A model generated the notes under the pieces. It was not told the DNA's origin. It did not search any database and saw nothing but the letters and a program-made list of their open reading frames with translations. Below are positions 50,495 to 57,981 of a stretch of 64,000 nt of DNA, in pieces. Origin of the DNA: Niastella caeni. Its GTDB lineage: Bacteria; Bacteroidota; Bacteroidia; Chitinophagales; Chitinophagaceae. Every line of letters begins with the position of its first letter. Position 1 is the first letter of the stretch. Position numbers and translations under genes: made by a program. Where the stretch lies: positions 62,001 to 126,000 of the forward strand of contig NZ_STFF01000011.1 of NCBI RefSeq assembly GCF_004834005.1, written 5' to 3'.

Positions 50495-50593
50495 ATTAAT
50501 TTCTGATTTTTTGATTTAGAGATCTCGGGATTTCTTTATGCCAGGCTTTTTTCTAAATCTCAAAATGCCGAAATCCCAAAATCAGCAATTTCA
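50495..50593. repeat. Inverted heptad-like arms, GATTTNN/AAATCYC vocabulary
   Basis: CTGATTTTTTGATTTAGAGATCTCGGGATTTC-type units on the left (in stretches of 7-8) face AAATCTC, AAAATGCC, GAAATCC, CAAAATC on the right, next to the macro-domain stop codon. Confidence 0.7.
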
Positions 50594-51100
50594 CTATAAT
50601 CTTACTTTATATAAAGAATAATTCTCATCATCAAAGCAAACAAAGAAAATCTCATCCAGGCTGTTATCGGTTGCAACAAACTGTTGTACTTCTCTTATGG
50701 CAATATCCGCCGCTTCCGGTTTGGGAAAACGATAAATGCCCGTGCTGATATTTGGAAATGCAATGGTATTAACGCCATGGGCAATGGCCAACCGTAATGC
50801 ATTTCGATAACAATTGGCCAGCAGTTCCGGTTCACCCTTATGGCCGCCATTCCAAACCGGCCCCACCGTATGAATTACGTATTTTGCCGGTAAGTTGCCT
50901 CCTGTGGTTATCACTGCCTCGCCAACGTCGCAGCCGCCCTGTTTAGCCCTGATCTGTTTGCATTCTTCCAGAATGGCGGCGCCACCGGCCCGGTGAATAG
51001 CGCCATCTACACCACCGCCACCCAGTAAGGAGGTATTAGCGGCGTTTACTATAGCGTTTACCTTTATCTTGGTTATATCACCTTTTATTAGCGAAATCAT
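50594..51100 (-). CDS. Macro domain ADP-ribose-processing protein
   Basis: The 168-residue protein is a complete macro domain: KVNAIVNAANTSLLGGGGVDGAIHRAGG in the first half (ADP-ribose pocket), AVITTGGNLPAKYVIHTVGP and the second loop FPNISTGIYRFP. Such enzymes remove the acetyl group from O-acetyl-ADP-ribose or ADP-ribose from proteins (YmdB/MacroD type). It is a cytoplasmic single gene. Heptad arrays lie on both sides. Confidence 0.93.
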   Translation of the reverse strand: MISLIKGDITKIKVNAIVNAANTSLLGGGGVDGAIHRAGGAAILEECKQIRAKQGGCDVGEAVITTGGNLPAKYVIHTVGPVWNGGHKGEPELLANCYRNALRLAIAHGVNTIAFPNISTGIYRFPKPEAADIAIREVQQFVATDNSLDEIFFVCFDDENYSLYKVRL

Positions 51101-51105
51101 AGTTA

Positions 51106-51268
51106 AAATCTCAAATCACAAATACCAAGTTCCAAATAATAAACCCCAAATCTCAAATTCCAAACAAATCCTAACACAAAAGTCAACTACGGATTTTGGA
51201 TCTTGGTCCCTTGGCTTTGGGATTTGTTTTTGGATCTTGGGATTTGGTTCTTGGAATTTGTTTTTAAA
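51106..51268. repeat. Inverted heptad-repeat pair, AAATCYC / GATTTTG vocabulary
   Basis: The left arm (51106-51172) has AAATCTC, AAATCAC, AAATACC, AAGTTCC, AAATAAT, AAACCCC, AAATCTC, AAATTCC. The right arm (51190-51268) has GATTTTG, GATCTTG, GATTTG, GTTCTTG, GAATTTG units. They are complementary in phase. The right arm touches the ogt stop codon. Confidence 0.88.
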
Positions 51269-51767
51269 ATAAAGTCTGCACTCCATGCGCTATTTTGTTT
51301 TCATGCTGCAACAACCATTTTTTGCGTGGTAATCCGCCTGCATAGCCTACCAGTTGATTGTTTGAACCAATAACCCGGTGACAGGGAACAATGATGGCTA
51401 CATTATTCTGCCCGTTGGCAGCTGCTGCAGCCCTGATCACTTTAGGGTCGCCCAGCCGGCGTGACAGCTCCAGGTAACTGATGGTTTTACCAAACGGGAT
51501 GTTCATCAGTTCCGACCATACCTTTTGTTGAAAGGACGTGCCTTTCTGCGATATGGGCAATTCAAAAAAACGGCGATTGCCATGAAAATACTCTATCAGT
51601 TGTTCTACCGCCTGAATGGCCATAGACGGTAATTCGTTGTTATCGGTGCCAGCCGTTATCTTCTCCTGCTCATCAATAAATAACACTTCACTGATAAACT
51701 GGCCCGTACCTGCAATCTGCAGTAAACCTACCGGCGATTGGTAATATGTAATGAATGCATCTGGCAT
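51264..51767 (-). CDS. ogt: Methylated-DNA--protein-cysteine methyltransferase
   Basis: The 167-residue protein has a helix-turn-helix region with FGKTISYLELSRRLGDPKVIRAAAAANGQN split, then the active-site motif IIVPCHRVIG (Cys129) and LVGYAGG. It takes the methyl group from O6-methylguanine in one suicide transfer. The N-terminal domain lacks the Ada regulatory part, so this is the Ogt/MGMT form. Cytoplasmic; single gene. Confidence 0.94.
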   Translation of the reverse strand: MPDAFITYYQSPVGLLQIAGTGQFISEVLFIDEQEKITAGTDNNELPSMAIQAVEQLIEYFHGNRRFFELPISQKGTSFQQKVWSELMNIPFGKTISYLELSRRLGDPKVIRAAAAANGQNNVAIIVPCHRVIGSNNQLVGYAGGLPRKKWLLQHENKIAHGVQTLF

Positions 51768-51828
51768 ACTTTTCCCGGTTCATACAATGATTTTTTGATC
51801 ATATATACAATCGTTATACCACTATGCG

Positions 51829-51936
51829 CTGAACGCTTAAGGCTGGTTTCCGAAATCTCAGGTCGCTACGCCGGCATCCGGCTTTCCGCATTTGGCGTTT
51901 TGCGTTGAGCGTTTTGCGTTGAGCCTTCGGCTTTCA
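51829..51936. repeat. Heptad repeats, GCTKAAC and GCGTTNN vocabularies
   Basis: GCTGAAC, GCTTAAG, GCTGG near 51829. GCGTTTT, GCGTTGA, GCGTTTT, GCGTTGA, GCCTTCG, GCTTTCA at 51895-51936. The last unit contains the csaA stop codon (TCA on the plus strand, 51934-51936). Confidence 0.9.
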
Positions 51937-52266
51937 ACCTATTTTCCAGCCGTTCTGAACGGGCTGGTCGGGAGTTAGTAAAACTACCTCTTTTTTATCA
52001 GTGTATACGCCCAGTACCAGGCATTCGCTGAAAAAATTAGCTATCTGTTTCGGTGGAAAATTTACGATAGCTACTACCTGCTTGCCAACCAATGCTTCTT
52101 TATTATACAAATGTGTTATCTGGGCCGAAGATCTTTTGGTGCCTGCCTCTCCGAAATCGATGGTAATTTGCCAGGCCGGGTTTTTAGCTTTGGGAAAATC
52201 ATTAACTTCCCTAATTGTTCCGACCCGGATATCTATTTTTGCGAAATCATCCCATGTGATGTGCAT
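51934..52266 (-). CDS. csaA: tRNA-binding protein CsaA
   Basis: The 110-residue OB-fold protein matches CsaA: FAKIDIRVGTIREVNDFPKAKNPAW, RSSAQITHLYNKEALVGKQVVAIVNFPPKQI split over two segments, and a C-terminal LTPDQPVQNGWKIG. CsaA binds tRNA and has been linked to protein export/chaperone activity in Bacillus. It is a small single gene, divergent from osmC with a 36-nt gap. Confidence 0.92.
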   Translation of the reverse strand: MHITWDDFAKIDIRVGTIREVNDFPKAKNPAWQITIDFGEAGTKRSSAQITHLYNKEALVGKQVVAIVNFPPKQIANFFSECLVLGVYTDKKEVVLLTPDQPVQNGWKIG

Positions 52267-52302
52267 AGCTCTTAATTTTTTTCAAAAATAAATTACAATT
52301 AA

Positions 52303-52713
52303 ATGAAACGTACAGCTACTGCCGTTTGGAACGGCTCAGGAAAAGATGGAAATGGACATTTAACTACGCAAAGCACTACATTAAACAAAACGCAGTATTC
52401 GTACAAATCAAGGTTTGAAGAAGGCGTGGGTACCAACCCTGAAGAGCTGATCGCGGCTGCGCATTCGGGCTGTTTTGCCATGAAATTAAGTTTTGTACTG
52501 GCTGGCGCCGGCTTTACCCCCGATTCACTGGATGTAACTTCTACCATCAGCCTGGAAGATGGAACTATTAAAAGTTCTCACCTGGTGTTGAAGGCAAGCA
52601 TTCCCGGTATCAGTGCAGAAAAATTTAAAGAGTGCGCTGAAGATGCCAAAGCCAACTGCCCTGTAAGCAAGTTGCTGAATGCGGAAATTACGCTGGATGC
52701 TTCTTTAGTGTAA
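52303..52713 (+). CDS. OsmC-family peroxide reductase
   Basis: The 136-residue protein has the OsmC pattern: TQSTTLNKTQYSYKSRFEEG, GTNPEELIAAAHSGCFAM (Cys57) and ANCPVSKLL (Cys119). The cysteine pair reduces organic hydroperoxides. It is likely cytoplasmic and dimeric. It is a single gene, divergent from csaA. A TAGCNAG/AGTAAGT heptad array begins shortly after the stop. Confidence 0.92.
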   Translation: MKRTATAVWNGSGKDGNGHLTTQSTTLNKTQYSYKSRFEEGVGTNPEELIAAAHSGCFAMKLSFVLAGAGFTPDSLDVTSTISLEDGTIKSSHLVLKASIPGISAEKFKECAEDAKANCPVSKLLNAEITLDASLV

Positions 52714-52721
52714 TTCGTAAA

Positions 52722-52803
52722 TAGCAAGTAGTAAGTAGCTAGTAGCCAGTGGGGATAAATTTCAAGGCTTTCCTACTCGCCACTAGCTACTCGCCACTCG
52801 CTA
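52722..52803. repeat. Inverted heptad-repeat pair, AGYNAGT / CTACTCG vocabulary
   Basis: AGCAAGT, AGTAAGT, AGCTAGT, AGCCAGT (52726-52751) face CTACTCG, CCACTAG, CTACTCG, CCACTCG, CTACT (52770-52803), with a short core. Confidence 0.88.
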
Positions 52804-52861
52804 CTAAAATACTTTACGCTCTCAGCGTTGATTAACCTTCATCCTACAATAGCATTTAACT

Positions 52862-54280
52862 ATGCCCTCAAACAAACGCACCACCTCCCGGCGCAGCTTT
52901 ATTAAAAATACCTCATTGGTTGCCGGTAGTTTTTTCATTGTGCCACGCCATGTATTAGGCCGTGGTTTCACTGCTCCCAGCGATAAGCTCAATATTGCCG
53001 GAATAGGCGCAGGCGGCAAAGCCGAAGTGAATTTACCTTATGCTTACAATAATGGCGCTGAAAATATAGTAGCCCTGTGCGATGTAGATGACCGCATGGC
53101 CGTAAACGCCCGCAAACGTTGGCCCAACGCACCGTACTACCGCGACTACCGCGAAATGCTTGATAAAGAACAAAAGAACATAGATGCGGTTATCATTACC
53201 TCACCCGATCATATGCACGCCGTACAGGCCCTGGCTGCCATGCAACTGGGCAAGCATGTGTATGTGGAGAAACCTTTAACGCACGACATTTACGAAGCCC
53301 GCATCTTAACGCAGGCCGCTCAACAATATAAAGTGGTTACACAAATGGGTAATCAGGGTAGCAGCGGCAATGATACCCGTATGGTAGAGACCTGGATCCA
53401 GGCTGGAGTCATTGGCCCGGTGCATACAGTGCATGTGTGGACGAACCGCCCCGTATGGCCGCAAGGCATTCCTACACCTGCGGGTAAGTTTGATGTTCCA
53501 AAAGAAGTTGACTGGGACCTGTGGCTGGGCACTGCGCCTCAACGTGATTTTAACCCCGCTTATTTGCCGGCTACCTGGCGCGGCTGGGTCGACTTTGGTT
53601 CCGGCTCGCTTGGCGATATGGGTTGCCATTTCATCGACGTTCCGTTCCGGGCGCTGAAATTAGGTTACCCGGTGTCGGTAGAGTGCAGTGTTGGCTCAGT
53701 GTATACCGGTTTTTTTAAAGAAATGTTTTATACCGACAGTTATCCGCCTTCTTCAAAAATTCATATTCAATTTCCGGCAAGGGAAAAAATGCCGCCGGTA
53801 GAACTGATCTGGTACGATGGTGGCATAAAGCCTGAACGTCCCGCCGAATTATTGCCCGATGAACCGTTTGCCGAATGGGATGGGGGCATATTATTTGAAG
53901 GCAAAAAAGGCAAGCTGGTTGCGGGTTTATTCGGAAGAAATCCCCGGTTGTTGCCAACAAAAAAGTTTAAAGACGCCAAACTGCCTGCTTCGAAATTTCC
54001 GTTCGTAGAAAAAGGCTCCGAAGGTCATCAGCAACAATGGGTACAAGCCTGTAAAAAAGGTTTTGGTACCTATACCAGTTCGTCATTCGATGCCGCCGGA
54101 CCGTTAACTGAAACGGTGCTCATGGGCAACCTCGCCATCCGCAGCTATAATATTAAAGAAGGTAATAATTTCCCGGGTCGTAAAAAGCTGTTGTGGGATG
54201 GCGCCAACATGCGCATCACTAATTTTGAAGCGGCCAATGCGTTTGTGAAACGGGAGTACCGGGGAAGTTACAAGTTATAA
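52862..54280 (+). CDS. Tat-exported Gfo/Idh/MocA family oxidoreductase (copy 1)
   Basis: The 472-residue protein has a twin-arginine signal (TSRRSFIKNTSLVAGSFF) and a Rossmann domain with GIGAGGKAEV, LCDVDDR and VYVEKPLTHDIYEAR. WGYDGG-type and CHFID boxes follow in the C-terminal domain. It probably oxidises or reduces a sugar or glycan-derived compound with tightly bound NAD(P) after folding in the cytoplasm. It is followed 501 nt downstream by a clear paralogue. A terminator at 54315-54334 suggests separate transcripts. Confidence 0.9.
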   Translation: MPSNKRTTSRRSFIKNTSLVAGSFFIVPRHVLGRGFTAPSDKLNIAGIGAGGKAEVNLPYAYNNGAENIVALCDVDDRMAVNARKRWPNAPYYRDYREMLDKEQKNIDAVIITSPDHMHAVQALAAMQLGKHVYVEKPLTHDIYEARILTQAAQQYKVVTQMGNQGSSGNDTRMVETWIQAGVIGPVHTVHVWTNRPVWPQGIPTPAGKFDVPKEVDWDLWLGTAPQRDFNPAYLPATWRGWVDFGSGSLGDMGCHFIDVPFRALKLGYPVSVECSVGSVYTGFFKEMFYTDSYPPSSKIHIQFPAREKMPPVELIWYDGGIKPERPAELLPDEPFAEWDGGILFEGKKGKLVAGLFGRNPRLLPTKKFKDAKLPASKFPFVEKGSEGHQQQWVQACKKGFGTYTSSSFDAAGPLTETVLMGNLAIRSYNIKEGNNFPGRKKLLWDGANMRITNFEAANAFVKREYRGSYKL

Positions 54281-54314
54281 AGTCTGAGTAAGATGTTTAG
54301 GGTTACAGCGCTTG

Positions 54315-54334
54315 CCCCGCCATAGCGGGGTTTC
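54315..54334 (+). terminator. Terminator of oxidoreductase copy 1
   Basis: CCCCGC CATA GCGGGG followed by TTT; a compact hairpin. Confidence 0.7.
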
Positions 54335-54781
54335 AAAGTTTTCTCCAATATAGTTTACTTATAAATTGTCAGAAGTAAGAGGTATAAAGCAATTTCTGAT
54401 TTTGAGATTTGGTGATTTGGGGATCTGGTACTGGTTGGAACCTTATAAAAAATCTCAAAATATCTTTTATACTTCGTTTTACTTCCTACTTCCGGTTACC
54501 GGGCTTGGGGTCTCAGTTTTTAGCTTATTGCCTGTTGCCATTTGCCTATTACGCAATACGGCCCAGGTGTAAAGCAGCCATTCCGCTTTCTATTCTATTA
54601 ACCTTCCGCTGAATTTTCGTGCTGCTTTTTGCGGTGTATGCGCTCATTGGTTTGCAAAACTTTTTTTGCAAACCAATTATCCAAATTCATGTAATAGAAA
54701 TGAAAAGATTAAAGTAATTTAATGTGCTAAATCGGTTTAAATCTATACATTCAGCGTCCTAAAACTCAAGGCTTATCACGT
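54335..54781. other. Intergenic region between the paralogues
   Basis: About 450 nt containing GATTTTGA/GATTTGGT octad-like units (54400-54428), and the perfect 14-bp hairpin at 54646-54677. No frame above 70 codons is credible. Confidence 0.5.
54646..54677. promoter_or_regulatory. Perfect 14-bp inverted repeat upstream of copy 2
   Basis: ATTGGTTTGCAAAA (54646-54659) and TTTTGCAAACCAAT (54664-54677) with a 4-nt centre, 104 nt before the start of the second oxidoreductase. It could be an operator or an RNA hairpin. Confidence 0.6.
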
Positions 54782-56218
54782 ATGAAGAAAAGCAAAAAAA
54801 ACAACCAATCACGCCGGGACTTCCTTAAAAACACCTCCCTGGCTGCTGCCGGATTTTTCATTGTTCCCCGGCATGTACTGGGCAGAGGCTACATTGCGCC
54901 AAGTGATAAATTAAATATTGCAGGTATTGGTGCGGGTGGGAAAGGAACAAGCGATCTGGCGGAATTTGCAAAAAGCCCCAAGGTGAACATTGTAGCTTTG
55001 TGCGATGTAGACGACCGTCAGGCGGTTACTTCCCGCAAAAACTTCCCCAACGCGCCTTACTACCGCGACTTCCGCGAAATGCTTGACAAGGAAAAGAAAA
55101 ATATTGATGCCGTTTCCGTTTCTACCCCTGATAATACGCACGCGGTAGCAGCCTTATCGGCTATGCAATTGGGAAAGCACGTATATGTTCAAAAACCATT
55201 GACGCACGATATTTACGAAGCCCGCACACTTACCGAAGCGGCTAAACGCTATAAAGTAATTACGCAAATGGGCAACCAGGGCGGCTCTGGCGACGGCGTT
55301 CGTAAAATGAAGGAAATGGTGGATGCCGGTCTTATTGGCAATGTGCATACCGTGCATTGCTGGACGAACCGTCCTGTATGGCCGCAAGGCATTCCTACAC
55401 CTACCGGTACGTTTGAAGTGCCAAAAGAAGTTGACTGGAACCTGTGGATCGGTCCGGCAAAGATGATTGATTTTAACCCGGCGTACCTGCCTTTTAACTG
55501 GCGTGGCTGGTGGGCTTTTGGTACCGGCGCCCTCGGCGATATGGCCTGCCATATCATGGACCCTGTGTTTCGCATCCTTCCCATCGATTACCCCACTTCG
55601 GTAGAATGCAGCCTTGCTACCATTTATAAAGAAATGTGGAACGAAAGCATGAATCCCGATAGCTGTCCGCCTTCCTCTATTATGCACCTGGTATACCCAC
55701 GTAAGGATGGAAAAGGCAATATCAAAGTATCCTGGCATGATGGTGGCTTACTGCCTGAACGTCCGGAGGAATTATTATCCGAAGAACCCATGGGTAACTG
55801 GGATGGCGGTGTGATCATGATAGGCACCAAAGGCAAGGTCATGTGCGATTGTTATGGCGCTAATCCCCGTTTATTGCCAACCCGATTAATGAAGGAAAAG
55901 ACCATGCCGAAGGAAACCATTAAACGGGTTCCTGAAGGCCATTATATTCAATGGGTAAATGCCTGCATTGATGGTTACGGTAAAGGACAAACCAGCTCTC
56001 CGTTCGAGTATGCCGGTCCGTTTACAGAAAGCATATTGATGGGCAACCTGGCCATTCGCAGCTTTTTAATGAAGAACCCGGCCGCCAAAGGCGATGCCAG
56101 ATACCCGGGCAGAAAACGTTTGTTGTGGGATGCGAAAAATATGAAGATCACCAATTTTGAAGAAGCCAACCAGTTTGTGAAGAGGGAATATCGGGAAGGG
56201 TGGAATTTAAGCTTGTAA
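54782..56218 (+). CDS. Tat-exported Gfo/Idh/MocA family oxidoreductase (copy 2)
   Basis: The 478-residue paralogue of the preceding gene has the same twin-arginine leader (SRRDFLKNTSLAAAGFF) and Rossmann core (GIGAGGKGTS, LCDVDDR). The usual EKP motif is QKP here (VYVQKPLTHDIYEAR), changing the residue next to the catalytic lysine. The shared segment YEAR.LTEAAKRYKVITQMGNQGGSG and WTNRPVWPQGIPTP are near identical to copy 1. It probably acts on a related substrate. It is a single transcript with a hairpin upstream and a double palindrome downstream. Confidence 0.9.
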   Translation: MKKSKKNNQSRRDFLKNTSLAAAGFFIVPRHVLGRGYIAPSDKLNIAGIGAGGKGTSDLAEFAKSPKVNIVALCDVDDRQAVTSRKNFPNAPYYRDFREMLDKEKKNIDAVSVSTPDNTHAVAALSAMQLGKHVYVQKPLTHDIYEARTLTEAAKRYKVITQMGNQGGSGDGVRKMKEMVDAGLIGNVHTVHCWTNRPVWPQGIPTPTGTFEVPKEVDWNLWIGPAKMIDFNPAYLPFNWRGWWAFGTGALGDMACHIMDPVFRILPIDYPTSVECSLATIYKEMWNESMNPDSCPPSSIMHLVYPRKDGKGNIKVSWHDGGLLPERPEELLSEEPMGNWDGGVIMIGTKGKVMCDCYGANPRLLPTRLMKEKTMPKETIKRVPEGHYIQWVNACIDGYGKGQTSSPFEYAGPFTESILMGNLAIRSFLMKNPAAKGDARYPGRKRLLWDAKNMKITNFEEANQFVKREYREGWNLSL

Positions 56219-56227
56219 ATATTGAAT

Positions 56228-56260
56228 AACCGTGTCACGGTTCCAAACCGTGGCACGGTT
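56228..56260. terminator. Doubly palindromic hairpin between convergent genes
   Basis: AACCGTGTCACGGTT (56228-56242) and AACCGTGGCACGGTT (56246-56260) are each palindromic and also pair with each other. It lies between convergent oxidoreductase and SirB1-like genes. Confidence 0.75.
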
Positions 56261-56264
56261 AATT

Positions 56265-57185
56265 TTATTCATTTTCATTTTCTTCGTCCTTATTATCACT
56301 CTCGGGCTTTTCATTCTCCGTGATCAGTTCCGCCAACGCCAGCAATTCTTTTTGCTTGTAGTTGTTCTTCTCATCAGTAAAGCATTTGCTGAACTCTTCC
56401 ATCAAAAATTGGATCACGCGTTTGTTGGAAAGCTGTTTGAAATAAGAAGCAGCCGGCGCCACATTGATGCGCTTGAAGTAATTCTCAACGTCTTTATGGG
56501 TAAATACCTGTCCGCTCATGGGATCAATAAAGAACTCCGTTTTATACAACGGGTTTTCTACATGACGGGTAAAATCGTAGTCAGTTTTAAAATACCCCAA
56601 CACAAACTGATGCGGAATGTTGATGGCACGAACCGGCACATCGAGCAATTCGCATAGTATCAGGTACAGAATGCCGTTGGCAATAGTATTGCCGCGCTTG
56701 GTTTCAAGCTGTTTGTTTATCAAAAACTCTTCGGGGTTCTGATATCCGATCTCAACGCCGCGTAAATTGAAATAATTATATAGAATGCTGGTAACTACGT
56801 TCACCTGTTCAAGGGGGGTGAGGTAACTGTTCAGCTCAAGCCATATGTTGCGACGTAATTTTTCAACTTCCTGGTAAACCTGCGCGGGCGCCAGGTCGGG
56901 ATACTGAAAGCGGGCGGCCAGTAAGGCGCCAGTCAAAAGATCCTGGTGTATATTATTGTTCCATTGCGTTAGTTCTTCCGTCAGATCGCGGTAATGCAGG
57001 CGATGTATCAACATTTCAATGCGTTCCTGCACATCTTCGCTGATGGTATTTTCCCAAAGATTTTCGAGATTGGGGATGATCCCTTTCCCGTAATCAATAA
57101 TGCGGGTTGATACCATGTTGAAGACCTCTTCATCGGGATCGTCAATTAAATGGAACAATGCCGATATTTCTTTGTTTTCTTCCAT
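56265..57185 (-). CDS. SirB1-type transglutaminase-like protein
   Basis: The 306-residue protein has a SirB1/Transglut_core2 region: LLTGALLAARFQYPDLAPAQVYQEVEKL, VNVVTSILYNYFNLRGVEIG and KRGNTIANGILYLILCELLDVPVRAINIPHQFVLGYF in separate blocks. As in other SirB1 proteins no catalytic Cys is present at the transglutaminase position, so it may be structural. A long helical C-terminal tail rich in Glu/Lys/Asn follows. Cytoplasmic. It lies upstream (on the minus strand) of nothing recognised and downstream of YcxB-like gene by 88 nt. Confidence 0.85.
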   Translation of the reverse strand: MEENKEISALFHLIDDPDEEVFNMVSTRIIDYGKGIIPNLENLWENTISEDVQERIEMLIHRLHYRDLTEELTQWNNNIHQDLLTGALLAARFQYPDLAPAQVYQEVEKLRRNIWLELNSYLTPLEQVNVVTSILYNYFNLRGVEIGYQNPEEFLINKQLETKRGNTIANGILYLILCELLDVPVRAINIPHQFVLGYFKTDYDFTRHVENPLYKTEFFIDPMSGQVFTHKDVENYFKRINVAPAASYFKQLSNKRVIQFLMEEFSKCFTDEKNNYKQKELLALAELITENEKPESDNKDEENENE

Positions 57186-57273
57186 TTGTGTAGCTACTGT
57201 TCTTGCCGTTTAACCAGCATCAATTTCGCGAACTTGTAAAAGATATCAATAAAAATCTTATCCACAAATTTCT

Positions 57274-57822
57274 TCATTTTGTGGGGAACTCTGAACTTAA
57301 AGGCAGATACTGGTTAAATAATCGTTCCAGCTCTTGTTTTTCCTGGGCAGTTATAATCACCCTCCGGGGTATAACGATGGCATGATACGAATTCGTATAC
57401 AAATAATAACAGGCCGGCGTTTCCGCTTTTTTTACAATCGCTTCCCAGTGGTACTTGCTTTCCGATGCATTGTCTTTATCAATAATGCCGGAATCTGTCA
57501 ACACTACTTCCGCTTCTTCCAATACATGCTGGTTCTCGGGTTTGGAAAGAATGTTCCTTACCCGGCGCAATATTGACCTTTTAATGAGGTAGGGCACCAT
57601 TAAGAAATAAACGGTAGCAATGACGCCAAATATGATCAGGTCGATAAAGATCTGTTCTGAACGACGGCTGAAAATGTACAATCCGGCCACGGCGCCATAC
57701 AGCACAAACACGCGCACGTAATACCAGGTACGGTATGCCTTTTTATCGGGTGCTGCCCAGGCCGTATAGTAATTGTAATCGAAATATTCTTCTTCAGTAA
57801 GGTGGTACTTGAGACTAAGCAT
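57274..57822 (-). CDS. YcxB-like membrane protein
   Basis: The 182-residue protein has a YcxB-like layout: an N-terminal cytoplasmic strand (LKYHLTEEEYFDY), two transmembrane helices (about 36-55 and 62-82), and a C-terminal YcxB domain with VVLTDSGIIDKDNASESKYHWEAIVKK and YYLYTNSYHAIVIPRRVI split by turns. Function unknown. It is encoded just upstream of the SirB1-like gene on the same strand and may be co-transcribed. Confidence 0.82.
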   Translation of the reverse strand: MLSLKYHLTEEEYFDYNYYTAWAAPDKKAYRTWYYVRVFVLYGAVAGLYIFSRRSEQIFIDLIIFGVIATVYFLMVPYLIKRSILRRVRNILSKPENQHVLEEAEVVLTDSGIIDKDNASESKYHWEAIVKKAETPACYYLYTNSYHAIVIPRRVIITAQEKQELERLFNQYLPLSSEFPTK

Positions 57823-57887
57823 GTGCTAAATGATAATTTGTAGTTAATTGTAATATTTACTAATTATACAAAATCCTACAAATAAAT

Positions 57888-57910
57888 AAAGGGGCAATAT
57901 AGCCCCTTTA
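57888..57910 (-). terminator. Terminator of topA
   Basis: On the minus strand AAAGGGGC TATATT GCCCCTTT followed by ATTTATTTG; located 72 nt after the topA stop. Confidence 0.85.
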
Positions 57911-57981
57911 CGTTTTCAGAATGCAATTAATATGTTTTTACCCCTGCATTTTATTCCACAACACCTTTTGTGGCAATCTAT

